Position numbers and translations under genes: made by a program
The notes under the pieces: model-generated
The model's input: only the letters and a program-made list of their open reading frames with translations
Told to the model about the DNA's origin: nothing
Databases searched by the model: none
Assembly (NCBI GenBank): GCA_002297505.1
Contig: DBLQ01000085.1
Coordinates: 2,365-19,748 of the forward strand
Source: Flavobacteriales bacterium UBA720
GTDB taxonomy: Bacteria > Bacteroidota > Bacteroidia > Flavobacteriales > Weeksellaceae
Length of the DNA: 17,384 bases
Direction: 5' to 3'
Shown here: positions 8,109-15,051 of the stretch, one piece after another
How positions within the stretch are numbered: the stretch's first letter is position 1
How the letters are laid out: each line of letters starts with the position of its first letter

Positions 8109-9160
8109 CAGTTGGTAAGTAATTTTTTTAATTCGATGCGATTGACCTTGCCGTTGGGCGTTCTTGGGATCTGATCTACAAAAATAATTTCTTTTGGCTT
8201 ATGGAATGACTTTTCATAGTTGATGGTTGATAGTTTGTGGTTGATAGACTGCGACTCTGCACCTTCAATCACTAAAACTAATTTCTGACCTAATGTTTCA
8301 TCCTCAATTCCAAGAAAAACTACTTCATTTGGGATTTCTTTTTTTACCAATTTTTCTAATTCCTCAGGAAAAATCTTGGCACCTGCGGAATTGATCACAT
8401 TATCGATTCTCCCAAGAAATCGAAATTGCTTTTTACGCTCACACTGAGCTGAGTCGAAGTGATTAATTTCCACCAAATCGTTGGTTTGTAACACCTCGGA
8501 ATTCAATTTTGGAGCAAATATTCTTAAACAACCTCTTTCGTCAAAAGAAATATCCACATCTTCAAAAACGGTGAACCAATCTTCCGGATCCGGAAAAATC
8601 CGTTTGAGAGCGATATGCGAAAGCGTTTCGCTCATTCCGTAGGTTTCGAATATTGTGGTGGGAGCGTGGGAGCGTTGGAGCGTTTGAGAGATTTTGTTTT
8701 TTAAAGTTTCGGAAACGGAAGCGCCACCGATGATTAATTTTTGGATCAAATGCAGTTTATCCAGAGAATTCTCAACTTGCAGCGGTGTCATCGCACAAAA
8801 ATCAATTTTCTGATTGACCTTTTCCAGCGGGTTGGTAGAAGGTTGGGTGATCACCAGTTTCAATTTCCTCAGAATACTTCGCACCACCATCATTTTTCCG
8901 GAAATGTATTCGATGGGAAGGCAAATGAGCGCGCAGTCACCTGCATTTAACTTCAAAAAATCGCAAGTCATCTCTGCGGAGTTCAGCATTTTTGATTTTT
9001 CGATGTCAAAAACTTTCGGAATTCCTGTAGAACCGGAACTCTGAATCTGCACTGTTTTGGACTCTGAAAACCACGCTTTGATGAAGTCTAAAACTTTGGT
9101 TTCAAAATCGTTAGATGGTGTTCCGGCGAAGTGTGATCTGTTGGAAAGGTCGATGAACAT
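8108..9160 (-). CDS. menE: o-Succinylbenzoate--CoA ligase-like AMP-forming enzyme
   Basis: A 350-residue, short ANL-superfamily adenylating enzyme of the size common for MenE in flavobacteria. MenE activates o-succinylbenzoate with ATP and CoA in menaquinone synthesis. Visible motifs are the P-loop SSGSTGIPK (41-49), YGMSET (174-179), the hinge GRIDNVINSAG (250-260) and the C-terminal PNGKVNR with the catalytic lysine K338. Three stretches look inserted by repeats: about 157-168 (SQTLQRSHAP), 234-243 (HFDSAQCERK) and about 305-314 (INHKLSTIN); all keep the frame. No other men genes are visible here, so the substrate is inferred from family resemblance and size. The start is ATG at 9160. The stop overlaps the arfB start. 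Confidence 0.88.
   Translation of the reverse strand: MFIDLSNRSHFAGTPSNDFETKVLDFIKAWFSESKTVQIQSSGSTGIPKVFDIEKSKMLNSAEMTCDFLKLNAGDCALICLPIEYISGKMMVVRSILRKLKLVITQPSTNPLEKVNQKIDFCAMTPLQVENSLDKLHLIQKLIIGGASVSETLKNKISQTLQRSHAPTTIFETYGMSETLSHIALKRIFPDPEDWFTVFEDVDISFDERGCLRIFAPKLNSEVLQTNDLVEINHFDSAQCERKKQFRFLGRIDNVINSAGAKIFPEELEKLVKKEIPNEVVFLGIEDETLGQKLVLVIEGAESQSINHKLSTINYEKSFHKPKEIIFVDQIPRTPNGKVNRIELKKLLTN
8220..8247. repeat. 4 x 7-base tandem repeat inside menE
   Basis: Four heptamers, TTGATGG, TTGATAG, TTTGTGG and TTGATAG, lie head to tail. On the coding strand they give INHKLSTINY at about residues 305-314 of MenE. The period is not a multiple of three, so any gain or loss of one unit would break the frame. 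Confidence 0.85.
8440..8461. repeat. Dispersed short repeat inserted in menE
   Basis: The coding strand reads CACTTCGACTCAGCTCAG followed by TGTG, encoding HFDSAQC at MenE 234-240. Bases 8451-8461 (GAGTCGAAGTG) recur exactly at 3-13 of this window, at the left edge. I recall CACTTCGACTCAGCTCAGTG-type repeats as common in flavobacterial genomes; the copy number here is unknown. Confidence 0.6.
8659..8690. repeat. 4 x 8-base decaying tandem repeat inside menE
   Basis: Units TGGGAGCG, TGGGAGCG, TTGGAGCG and TTTGAGAG follow each other. The coding strand gives SQTLQRSHAP at about residues 158-167, just before the YGMSET motif. The last unit has drifted most. Confidence 0.8.
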
Positions 9161-9213
9161 TGACTTGAGCTAAAATTTATTTTATAAAATTATTGATTTT
9201 TTTTCATAAAAAG

Positions 9214-9244
9214 TTTGGAAGTTTGAAAAAAAGCTATAAATTTG
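9214..9244 (+). promoter_or_regulatory. Promoter of tRNA-Gln
   Basis: TTTG at 9214-9217 is followed after 19 bases by TAAATTTG at 9237-9244. This matches the Bacteroidota housekeeping promoter (TTG at -33, TAnnTTTG at -7). Transcription would start near 9250, about 10 bases before the tRNA. Confidence 0.8.
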
Positions 9245-9260
9245 CATCACAATAAACGAC

Positions 9261-9331
9261 AGACCCATGGTGTAACGGTAGCACTTCGGTTTTTGGTACC
9301 GCCTGTCGGGGTTCGAATCCCTGTGGGTCTA
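9261..9331 (+). tRNA. tRNA-Gln(UUG)
   Basis: A 71-base cloverleaf. The acceptor stem is AGACCCA (9261-9267) with TGGGTCT (9324-9330) and discriminator A at 9331; CCA is not encoded. The D stem is GTG/CAC, and the T arm carries GGTTCGAATCC. The anticodon loop TTTTGGT gives anticodon TTG, reading glutamine codons CAA and CAG. The outermost anticodon-stem pair appears to be a U-C mismatch; the other four pair normally. It has its own promoter upstream and a terminator 14 bases downstream. Confidence 0.96.
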
Positions 9332-9345
9332 CAAAGTTTAGCTTT

Positions 9346-9374
9346 AAACGCTCTGAATTTTCAGGGCGTTTTTT
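9346..9374 (+). terminator. Intrinsic terminator after tRNA-Gln
   Basis: An 11-pair stem, AAACGCTCTGA (9346-9356) with TCAGGGCGTTT (9361-9371), including one G-U pair, has loop ATTT and runs into a T tract ending at 9374. Confidence 0.85.
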
Positions 9375-9409
9375 GTTGGATTGAATACAAATATGAACGA
9401 GCACTGATC

Positions 9410-9444
9410 CAAAAACAAAAAAACTCCGCCAAAAGCAGAGTTTT
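9410..9444 (-). terminator. Intrinsic terminator of argS
   Basis: On the minus strand AAAACTCTGC pairs with GCGGAGTTTT (9435-9444 with 9420-9429; one G-U pair) around a 5-base loop. A T-rich tail TTTTGTTTTT follows. It lies 20 bases after the argS stop. Confidence 0.88.
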
Positions 9445-9464
9445 AAGTTTATTAAATATGAATA

Positions 9465-11228
9465 TTACATTCTGTTCACCACTTGGATGCCAAGCATCGC
9501 CAGAGACTTTTTAATCGTTTTTCCCGCCAATTCTGAGAGCTGGAGACGGAATTGTTTCGCATGCTCATTATCCTGATTCAAAATTGGATTATTTTGATAG
9601 AAGGAGTTATATGTTTTTACCAATTCGTACACGTAATTCGCTACCAGAGCCGGACTCAGAGATTCCGCTGCTTTACTCACAACATCTTTGAATTCGGACA
9701 ACAGCATAATCAAATCCTTTTCATTTTCATTCGGAAGGTAAGTTCCCAAATCTTCTTTTGCAGCATAATCAGCCTTAGCCAAAAGCGACTGGATTCTCGC
9801 ATAAGTATATTGGATGAAAGGTCCTGTGTTGCCATTGAAATCGATGCTTTCCGCAGGATTGAAGAGCATTTTCTTTTTTGGATCCACTTTCAAAATGAAA
9901 TATTTCAAAGCACCCAATCCAACGGTTTCGTAAGATTTCTCTTTGTCTTCAGCACTTAAACTTTCCAATTTGCCCAATTCCTGTGATTTTTCCTTCGCGG
10001 TTTTGTACATTTCTTGAACCAAATCATCTGCGTCCACCACAGTTCCTTCACGGGATTTCATTTTGCCTTCCGGCAGTTCTACCATTCCGTAAGATAAATG
10101 ATAAAGCTGGTCTGCCCATTCGTAGCCTAATTTTTTCAGAATTTTGAAAAGCACCTGGAAGTGATAGTCCTGCTCATTTCCAACCGTGTAAATCAGTTTT
10201 TGGATATCATTCTTCTTGAAACGCTCCACAGCTGTTCCCAAATCCTGAGTCATATAAACCGAAGTTCCATCAGATCGCAGCAAAAGTTTTTGATCAAGAC
10301 CTTCATCGGTCAAATCACACCAGACAGAACCATCCTCTTTTTTGTAAAGAATTCCATCCTCCAAACCTTTCTGAATCAAATCTTTACCCAAAATATAAGT
10401 ATTGCTCTCATACTGAACCTGGTCAAATTGAACACCCAATCTCGCATAAGTCTGATTAAATCCGGCATAAACCCATTCGTTCATCATCTCCCAAAGTTTC
10501 CGAACTTCCGGGTCATTTTGTTCCCATTTCAAAAGCATTTCCTGAGCTTCGATAATTGATGGCGCCTGCTTTTTCGCCGTTTCTTCATCTACTCCGTCAG
10601 CAACCATTGCCTTGATTTCGGATTTGTAGAGTTTGTCGAATTCTACGTAATAGTTTCCGACCAGTTTGTCGCCTTTTAAGCCAGTAGATTCAGGCGTTGC
10701 CCCGTTTCCAAACTTTTCCCAGGCCAACATCGATTTGCAGATATGAATCCCACGATCATTGATGATTTGAGTTTTAATGACGTTGTAACCGTCTGCTTTC
10801 AGAATCTCAGCAACTGAAAAACCGAGAAGATTATTTCGGATGTGTCCCAAATGAAGCGGTTTGTTGGTGTTTGGCGAAGAATATTCCACCATTACCGTTT
10901 GATTTTTCGGCGTGACATTATCAAAGTCATTACTGATTTCTGATAATTGGTCAGCGAATAATTGGTCTTTGATTTTCAAATTAAGAAAACCCTTTACCAC
11001 GTTGAAGTTTTCAACAAAATCAATTTGATTTTTCACTTCTTCGCCCAATTCGTTTCCGATAATATCAGGACTTTTTTTCGCCTGTTTCACTAAAGGAAAA
11101 ATGACGATGGTGAAATCACCTTCAAACTCAGTTTTATTTTTTTGAACTTCCAGCGTTACGCCTTCTATTCCGTAGAATTGAACGATGATTTCGGTTATTT
11201 TGGACTGTATATTTTGTTTAATATTCAT
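9465..11228 (-). CDS. argS: Arginyl-tRNA synthetase
   Basis: A 587-residue class I synthetase of typical bacterial ArgRS length that charges tRNA-Arg. The N-terminal Add-1 domain (about 1-105) recognises the tRNA D loop. The catalytic HIGH-type motif is PLHLGHIRNN, with HLGH at 126-129. The KMSKS position is occupied by GKMKSREGTVV; divergence here is common in ArgRS. The C-terminal DALR-type anticodon-binding domain begins near the segment FIQYTYARIQSLLAKA and ends in KSLAMLGIQVVNRM. The start is ATG at 11228. A TAnnTTTG box lies 18 bases upstream, and a terminator follows the stop. Confidence 0.98.
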   Translation of the reverse strand: MNIKQNIQSKITEIIVQFYGIEGVTLEVQKNKTEFEGDFTIVIFPLVKQAKKSPDIIGNELGEEVKNQIDFVENFNVVKGFLNLKIKDQLFADQLSEISNDFDNVTPKNQTVMVEYSSPNTNKPLHLGHIRNNLLGFSVAEILKADGYNVIKTQIINDRGIHICKSMLAWEKFGNGATPESTGLKGDKLVGNYYVEFDKLYKSEIKAMVADGVDEETAKKQAPSIIEAQEMLLKWEQNDPEVRKLWEMMNEWVYAGFNQTYARLGVQFDQVQYESNTYILGKDLIQKGLEDGILYKKEDGSVWCDLTDEGLDQKLLLRSDGTSVYMTQDLGTAVERFKKNDIQKLIYTVGNEQDYHFQVLFKILKKLGYEWADQLYHLSYGMVELPEGKMKSREGTVVDADDLVQEMYKTAKEKSQELGKLESLSAEDKEKSYETVGLGALKYFILKVDPKKKMLFNPAESIDFNGNTGPFIQYTYARIQSLLAKADYAAKEDLGTYLPNENEKDLIMLLSEFKDVVSKAAESLSPALVANYVYELVKTYNSFYQNNPILNQDNEHAKQFRLQLSELAGKTIKKSLAMLGIQVVNRM

Positions 11229-11245
11229 TTCGAAATTTTGTGTTG

Positions 11246-11253
11246 CAAATTTA
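11246..11253 (-). promoter_or_regulatory. Possible -7 promoter element of argS
   Basis: On the minus strand TAAATTTG matches TAnnTTTG and lies 17 bases before the argS ATG. A TTTG (plus-strand CAAA at 11278-11281) lies 24 bases further upstream, slightly long for the -33 element. Confidence 0.5.
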
Positions 11254-11345
11254 AAAATTTAAAATAGGTTTTTCACGCAAAGTCACAAATTATAATGATG
11301 TTAATTGTTTTGGCAGCTTAATCCGCCTTCCGCTCCCAAACCTAA

Positions 11346-11370
11346 CGAAGTGGTTCGACGAAGTCAATCT
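11346..11370. repeat. 25-base direct repeat, copy 1
   Basis: The sequence starting CGAAGTGGTTCGACGAAG and ending TCAATCT is identical to 11469-11493, 123 bases away. This copy lies outside the hairpin at 11444-11524. It contains TTCGACGAA and CGAAGTGGTTCG, which can form a small hairpin. Confidence 0.9.
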
Positions 11371-11443
11371 TTTCACTCCACTGCGTTTTGTAAAAATGAT
11401 TTCCGCTCAAGTCGGGCTGCGATTTATAGCGTGAAAAACATTA

Positions 11444-11524
11444 TTTTGTCATTCCGTAGGAAACCCAGCGAAGTGGTTCGACGAAGTCAATCTAGGCTGT
11501 TGAAATTCCTACGGAATGACAAAA
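11444..11524. repeat. Palindromic element with 19-base perfect arms
   Basis: TTTTGTCATTCCGTAGGAA (11444-11462) is the exact reverse complement of 11506-11524. The 43-base centre holds the second copy of the 25-base repeat (11469-11493). The A/T ends of the arms mean that a transcript from either strand would form a long stem followed by U residues, so it could also act as a bidirectional terminator downstream of the MATE gene. No transposase is nearby. Confidence 0.9.
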
Positions 11525-11566
11525 ATGCTTAATGGTCAGCTAAATTAATTGTTAATTCTTTCATTA

Positions 11567-12931
11567 TTAATTAACTGTAGCCAAAGCTTTCCTCTTGCTC
11601 AACCTCAAAAATCTTATTACCAAAAGAATAGCAGAAATCGTCAATCCGATTCCCAGCGCAATCCACATCCCGAATGCGCCCATTTTCAGAGTCACACAAA
11701 GAAAATAACCCACCGGAATGGTAAAAACCCAATACGCCAAAAACGTAATCACGCTAGGGATTTTTACGTCCTGGATTCCTCTCAGACAACCCAAAGCTGT
11801 CACTTGTATTCCATCTGATAATTGAAATAATGCAGCAATAATCATCAGTTTAGAAGCGAGGTTGATGACCAAAACATCGCTTTCTTTTGTGAAGAAATGA
11901 GGGAGTACATTCCTGAAGAGAATAAACATCAGGCCACAGAATCCCATATAAATCAAGGTTAATTTGAAATTATTGATCCCGATTTTTCTTAAGCCGTCAA
12001 AATCTTTCACACCCATCCTGTTTCCAATCATTACCGTAGAAGCTACACTAAATCCAATGCAAAGATTGAAAGTGAATGATGCCATAGACAACGCAATCTG
12101 GTGCGAAGCAATGTCGGTAGAACTGATCAATCCACAAATGAAAGCAGCAGCAGCAAAAGCGGTTACTTCAAAGAACATTTGCAGGGCAGTTGGCAAACCA
12201 AGCTTGAACATTTTGTTGAACATTTCCTTGGTGAAAAGACTGATTTTCAGAGAAAAATCTTTGATGTACCGTCTTGTTTTCGGCTCTTTGACCAAGACGA
12301 AATACAGAAAAACAACCATAAAGATTCTTGCAATCAAAGTTGCTAATGCAGAACCTTTCACGCCCATTGCCGGTAATCCGAAAAGTCCTTTGATGAGAAC
12401 ATAATTCAGGATGATGTTAATCACATTCGCAATGATTGTAGCTTTGGTTACACCAATTGTAAATGACAAACCTTCCGAGACTTCTCGTAAAGTCTGGAAC
12501 ATCATAAATGGAATCATCGTAAATGCCATTATGCTGAGGAAACTTATCGTGTTTGGGATAATTTCCTGAGGCTGGTCCATATGATGAATTAAAGGCAGTC
12601 CGGCCAATAAGAGAACCATCAGCAGCGTTCCGATTCCCAGGTTAATGACAAAGCCGTGTCTGAAAACCGAATTGATGACGTCGTGTTTTTGCTGAGAATT
12701 AGCCTCGGATACCAAAGGCGGAATCGCGAAAGAAAATCCCAAAGCCAACACGAAAATCGAAAAGAATAAGGCATTGCCCAGTGACACCGAAGCCAAAGCC
12801 TGCGCGCCCAGAAGTTTACCAACGATAATGTTATCAAACAGGTTTACAGAAACTTGTCCCACTTGTGTCAGCATCACAGGAAGCGCCAGCTTGAGGCCTT
12901 CCTGAGTGTATTGTCTATTTAAAAAGTTCAT
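11567..12931 (-). CDS. MATE family multidrug/cation efflux transporter (NorM-like)
   Basis: A 454-residue inner-membrane protein with about twelve predicted membrane segments, the usual MATE length. The N-terminal helix segment ALPVMLTQVGQVSVNLFDNI and the region LNYVLIKGLFGLPAMGVKGS (about 180-200) are characteristic of NorM-type MATE proteins, which export cationic drugs and metabolites in exchange for Na+ or H+. The second half repeats the fold (KLGLPTALQMFFEVTAFAAA, GIQVTALGCLRGIQDVKIPS). The substrate cannot be told from sequence. No regulator of a known type is adjacent. The start is ATG at 12931; the hairpin at 11444-11524 lies downstream. Confidence 0.93.
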   Translation of the reverse strand: MNFLNRQYTQEGLKLALPVMLTQVGQVSVNLFDNIIVGKLLGAQALASVSLGNALFFSIFVLALGFSFAIPPLVSEANSQQKHDVINSVFRHGFVINLGIGTLLMVLLLAGLPLIHHMDQPQEIIPNTISFLSIMAFTMIPFMMFQTLREVSEGLSFTIGVTKATIIANVINIILNYVLIKGLFGLPAMGVKGSALATLIARIFMVVFLYFVLVKEPKTRRYIKDFSLKISLFTKEMFNKMFKLGLPTALQMFFEVTAFAAAAFICGLISSTDIASHQIALSMASFTFNLCIGFSVASTVMIGNRMGVKDFDGLRKIGINNFKLTLIYMGFCGLMFILFRNVLPHFFTKESDVLVINLASKLMIIAALFQLSDGIQVTALGCLRGIQDVKIPSVITFLAYWVFTIPVGYFLCVTLKMGAFGMWIALGIGLTISAILLVIRFLRLSKRKALATVN

Positions 12932-12992
12932 TTTTTGTCATATATGGATTGTTAAAATAAAAGTCATAATGGGAAACTTTTAATTTTTATTC

Positions 12993-13028
12993 AAAAAAAA
13001 CCGCCTCGTTGCAAAGAACAAGACGGTT
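12993..13028 (-). terminator. Intrinsic terminator of the response-regulator gene
   Basis: On the minus strand AACCGTCTTGTT pairs with AACGAGGCGGTT over 12 positions (two G-U pairs) around a 6-base loop and runs into a tract of T. It lies 22 bases after the stop at 13051. Confidence 0.92.
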
Positions 13029-13050
13029 AAATATTTTTATCTATTTAATA

Positions 13051-14235
13051 TCATTTCCTTACAAAATTAGCTACATCATCGGCAGTCACTGGATCTGCAC
13101 CCAGGATGATCAATCGCTCCACCACGTTTCTAAGTTCCCTGATGTTTCCAGTCCAGTCGAATTGCTGCAATGCTATGATGGATTTTTCATCAAATTTCTT
13201 CGGCGAAGAGCCATTTTCATTGGCAATCAGTTGCGTGAAATATTCTACCAACAACGGGATGTCTTCCTTTCTGTCGTTGAGAGAAGGGACGTTGATTTCA
13301 ATCACGGAAAGCCTGTGGAATAAGTCTTCACGGAATTTTCCGGCTTCTATTTCCTTAGTCAGATTTTTGTTGGTGGCCGCAATGACGCGCACATCCACCT
13401 TGATTTCTTTGTCGCTTCCTACCGGAGACACTTTACTTTCCTGAAGTGCTCTCAGCACTTTAGCCTGAGCCACCAAACTCATATCACCGATTTCGTCCAG
13501 AAAAATTGTTCCACCATTCGCTTGTTCAAATTTTCCTGACTTATCCTTAATGGCACCTGTAAAAGACCCTTTTACATGTCCGAATAACTCACTTTCAATC
13601 AGTTCGGAAGGAATTGCAGCGCAATTGACTTCCACCATTGGTCCTCTGGAACGCTCGCTTTGCGAATGGATCGCGTGCGCCACCAGTTCTTTCCCGGCAC
13701 CATTTGGTCCCGTGATCATCACCCTTGCATCGGAAGGTGCCACTTTATCAATGATTTCCTGGATCCTTTTCAATGCAGAAGATTCGCCTACCATCTGGTA
13801 TTTTTTATTGACCTTCTTTTTCAGCTGGCTGTTCTCGTTCTTCAGATGTCTGTTATCTTTCGTGAGATTGCCTTTGTCCAAAGCGTTTTTCACGCTGGTG
13901 ATCAGACGGTTGATGTCAATAGGCTTCGAGATGAAATCGTATGCGCCTTCTTTCAGGCAGCTTACAGCCGTATCGATGTCGGCGTGGCCGGAAATCATCA
14001 CAAATGTAGTATCCGGTTTCAGTTGCAAAGTCTGTTTCAGCAATTCGGTTCCGGACAGCTTCGGCATTTTGATGTCGGAGATCACCAGAGAAAAATCTTC
14101 TTTTTCTATGAATTTATAACCCTCTAGGCCGTCTTCAGCGATCTCGAAATGGTAATCTGGTAACTCGTCTGATAAAATACTGTGTAGAACTCCGGAAATG
14201 GCTTTTTCGTCTTCTACGATTAAGATTTTCTGCAT
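13051..14235 (-). CDS. Sigma-54-type response regulator (REC-AAA+), no DNA-binding domain seen
   Basis: With ATG at 14235 the protein has 394 residues. An upstream TTG at 14244 would add three. The ATG start puts the phospho-acceptor at D54, with acidic E8/D9, S82 and K104, the same numbering as NtrC. The receiver domain is followed by a charged linker (about 120-147) and a sigma-54-interacting AAA+ domain. Walker A is GPNGAGKE (176-183), the sigma-54 contact loop is GSFTGA (223-228; usually GAFTGA), and Walker B is GGTIFLDE (241-248). An arginine-finger segment FREDLFHRL and the sensor segment WTGNIRELRN follow. The protein ends shortly after (VTADDVANFVRK), with no Fis-type helix-turn-helix. 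It would remodel sigma-54 polymerase on phosphorylation. No histidine kinase is adjacent. Confidence 0.93.
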   Translation of the reverse strand: MQKILIVEDEKAISGVLHSILSDELPDYHFEIAEDGLEGYKFIEKEDFSLVISDIKMPKLSGTELLKQTLQLKPDTTFVMISGHADIDTAVSCLKEGAYDFISKPIDINRLITSVKNALDKGNLTKDNRHLKNENSQLKKKVNKKYQMVGESSALKRIQEIIDKVAPSDARVMITGPNGAGKELVAHAIHSQSERSRGPMVEVNCAAIPSELIESELFGHVKGSFTGAIKDKSGKFEQANGGTIFLDEIGDMSLVAQAKVLRALQESKVSPVGSDKEIKVDVRVIAATNKNLTKEIEAGKFREDLFHRLSVIEINVPSLNDRKEDIPLLVEYFTQLIANENGSSPKKFDEKSIIALQQFDWTGNIRELRNVVERLIILGADPVTADDVANFVRK

Positions 14236-14241
14236 AGGGTG

Positions 14242-14249
14242 CAAAGATA
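14242..14249 (-). promoter_or_regulatory. Possible -7 promoter element close to the response-regulator start
   Basis: On the minus strand TATCTTTG matches TAnnTTTG perfectly and ends 6 bases before the ATG at 14235. If used, the mRNA would have almost no 5' leader. No TTG at the -33 distance is visible. Confidence 0.4.
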
Positions 14250-14317
14250 AGGATTTTAGATTTCGTAATATTAATTAATTACGATTGTTTAATTTTAAGT
14301 TTGAAAATTATAACCGT

Positions 14318-14959
14318 CTATACAAAAATCGTACTAAGAATTTTGGAAACCTGTTTCGCTTTTGTGATCGGGAAAAGATGTGTGGCGTTGGCAATAACGA
14401 AATCCGGCGCCGAATTTTTAATGGGAAATACAATATCCTGATCTGCGAGGATCTGGATCACATCGGGAAGTTTTTCAAATTTCCAGTGCGTGATCTGGTG
14501 CATAGACCATTTGAGATAGTAAGGATCTTTGACCCGGAAGTATTGCAGCAAGTTTGCATTTTTGGAATCAAATATTTTTTTGAGTAGTGCGTACATCATC
14601 GTACTGGACTCGCCAAAGAAACGCTGCGGGATGTATCGCACTGCATTGGTCCTGGCGCCAGCGCGGATCAGCCTGGATTTTTCCCGGTCACTGCGGATGC
14701 TGCCGAGGATTACAATTTTCCTGGCCGGCTTTATTTTATGAATTTCCTGCACAATCATGCCTCCGAAGGAATAGCCCAGCAGATAAAATTCCTCAGAATC
14801 ATCAATATTTTCAGACATTCTCCTGATGTAGTTGGAAAATGCTTCGTTCTTGGAAGGCATCAGCCACGGCAGATGAACGGGTTCTATATTCTCGTTGAAA
14901 GTCAGCTTTGCCAGAACTTTATCGTCGCCACCCAAGCCGCTGATGATGTATAATTTCAT
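14318..14959 (-). CDS. Alpha/beta hydrolase family protein
   Basis: A 213-residue cytoplasmic protein; no signal peptide is visible. The oxyanion-type segment MKLYIISGLGGDD opens the protein. The nucleophile elbow GYSFGG places Ser64. LADQDIVFP gives Asp175 and NATHLFPI gives His194, completing a Ser-Asp-His triad in the usual order. The lid region (about 90-160) is basic and aromatic. The substrate is unknown; esterase, thioesterase or lipase-like activity all fit. The gene stands between the response regulator and the YceI-like gene on the same strand, 82 bases upstream of the response-regulator start. Confidence 0.85.
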   Translation of the reverse strand: MKLYIISGLGGDDKVLAKLTFNENIEPVHLPWLMPSKNEAFSNYIRRMSENIDDSEEFYLLGYSFGGMIVQEIHKIKPARKIVILGSIRSDREKSRLIRAGARTNAVRYIPQRFFGESSTMMYALLKKIFDSKNANLLQYFRVKDPYYLKWSMHQITHWKFEKLPDVIQILADQDIVFPIKNSAPDFVIANATHLFPITKAKQVSKILSTIFV

Positions 14960-14999
14960 GAATGTGATTCGTCAAGATGTTTTTTTCAAATTTAACAAC

Positions 15000-15026
15000 A
15001 AAAAAAGAGCAGAAAAAATTCTGCTC
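15000..15026 (-). terminator. Intrinsic terminator of the YceI-like gene
   Basis: GAGCAGAA pairs with TTCTGCTC (8 perfect pairs, loop of 4) and is followed on the minus strand by a T tract (15006 down to 15000). It lies 25 bases after the stop. Confidence 0.88.
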
Positions 15027-15051
15027 CTAAAAATTCTATCATTGCTGAAAA

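Larger units (their letters stand above)
11229..11566. other. Intergenic region with repeats, no gene
   Basis: These 338 bases between argS and the MATE gene hold the argS promoter region (11229-11290), then repeat-derived sequence (about 11325-11525) and an AT-rich tail near the MATE stop. A plus-strand reading frame at 11305-11532 exists, but it is made of the repeats (two copies of a VVRRSQS-type segment) and resembles no protein family, so I do not call a gene. Both flanking genes are on the minus strand. Confidence 0.75.

Noticed and set aside
2674..9160. A menaquinone gene cluster made of the UbiA-like gene (as menA) and menE
   Set aside because: They are on opposite strands, more than 4.6 kb apart with unrelated genes between, and the UbiA-like protein lacks the first aspartate motif expected in MenA.
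9465..11228. Apparent loss of KMSKS in argS
   Set aside because: Arginyl-tRNA synthetases often lack a canonical KMSKS; GKMKSREGTVV is an ordinary replacement.
11305..11532. 75-residue plus-strand frame with two VVRRSQS segments
   Set aside because: It is made of the palindromic and direct repeats at 11346-11524. The duplicated peptide comes from duplicated DNA and resembles no protein family.
14236..14244. Upstream TTG start for the response regulator
   Set aside because: The ATG at 14235 gives the standard receiver numbering (D54, K104), and the TTG overlaps the TATCTTTG box.
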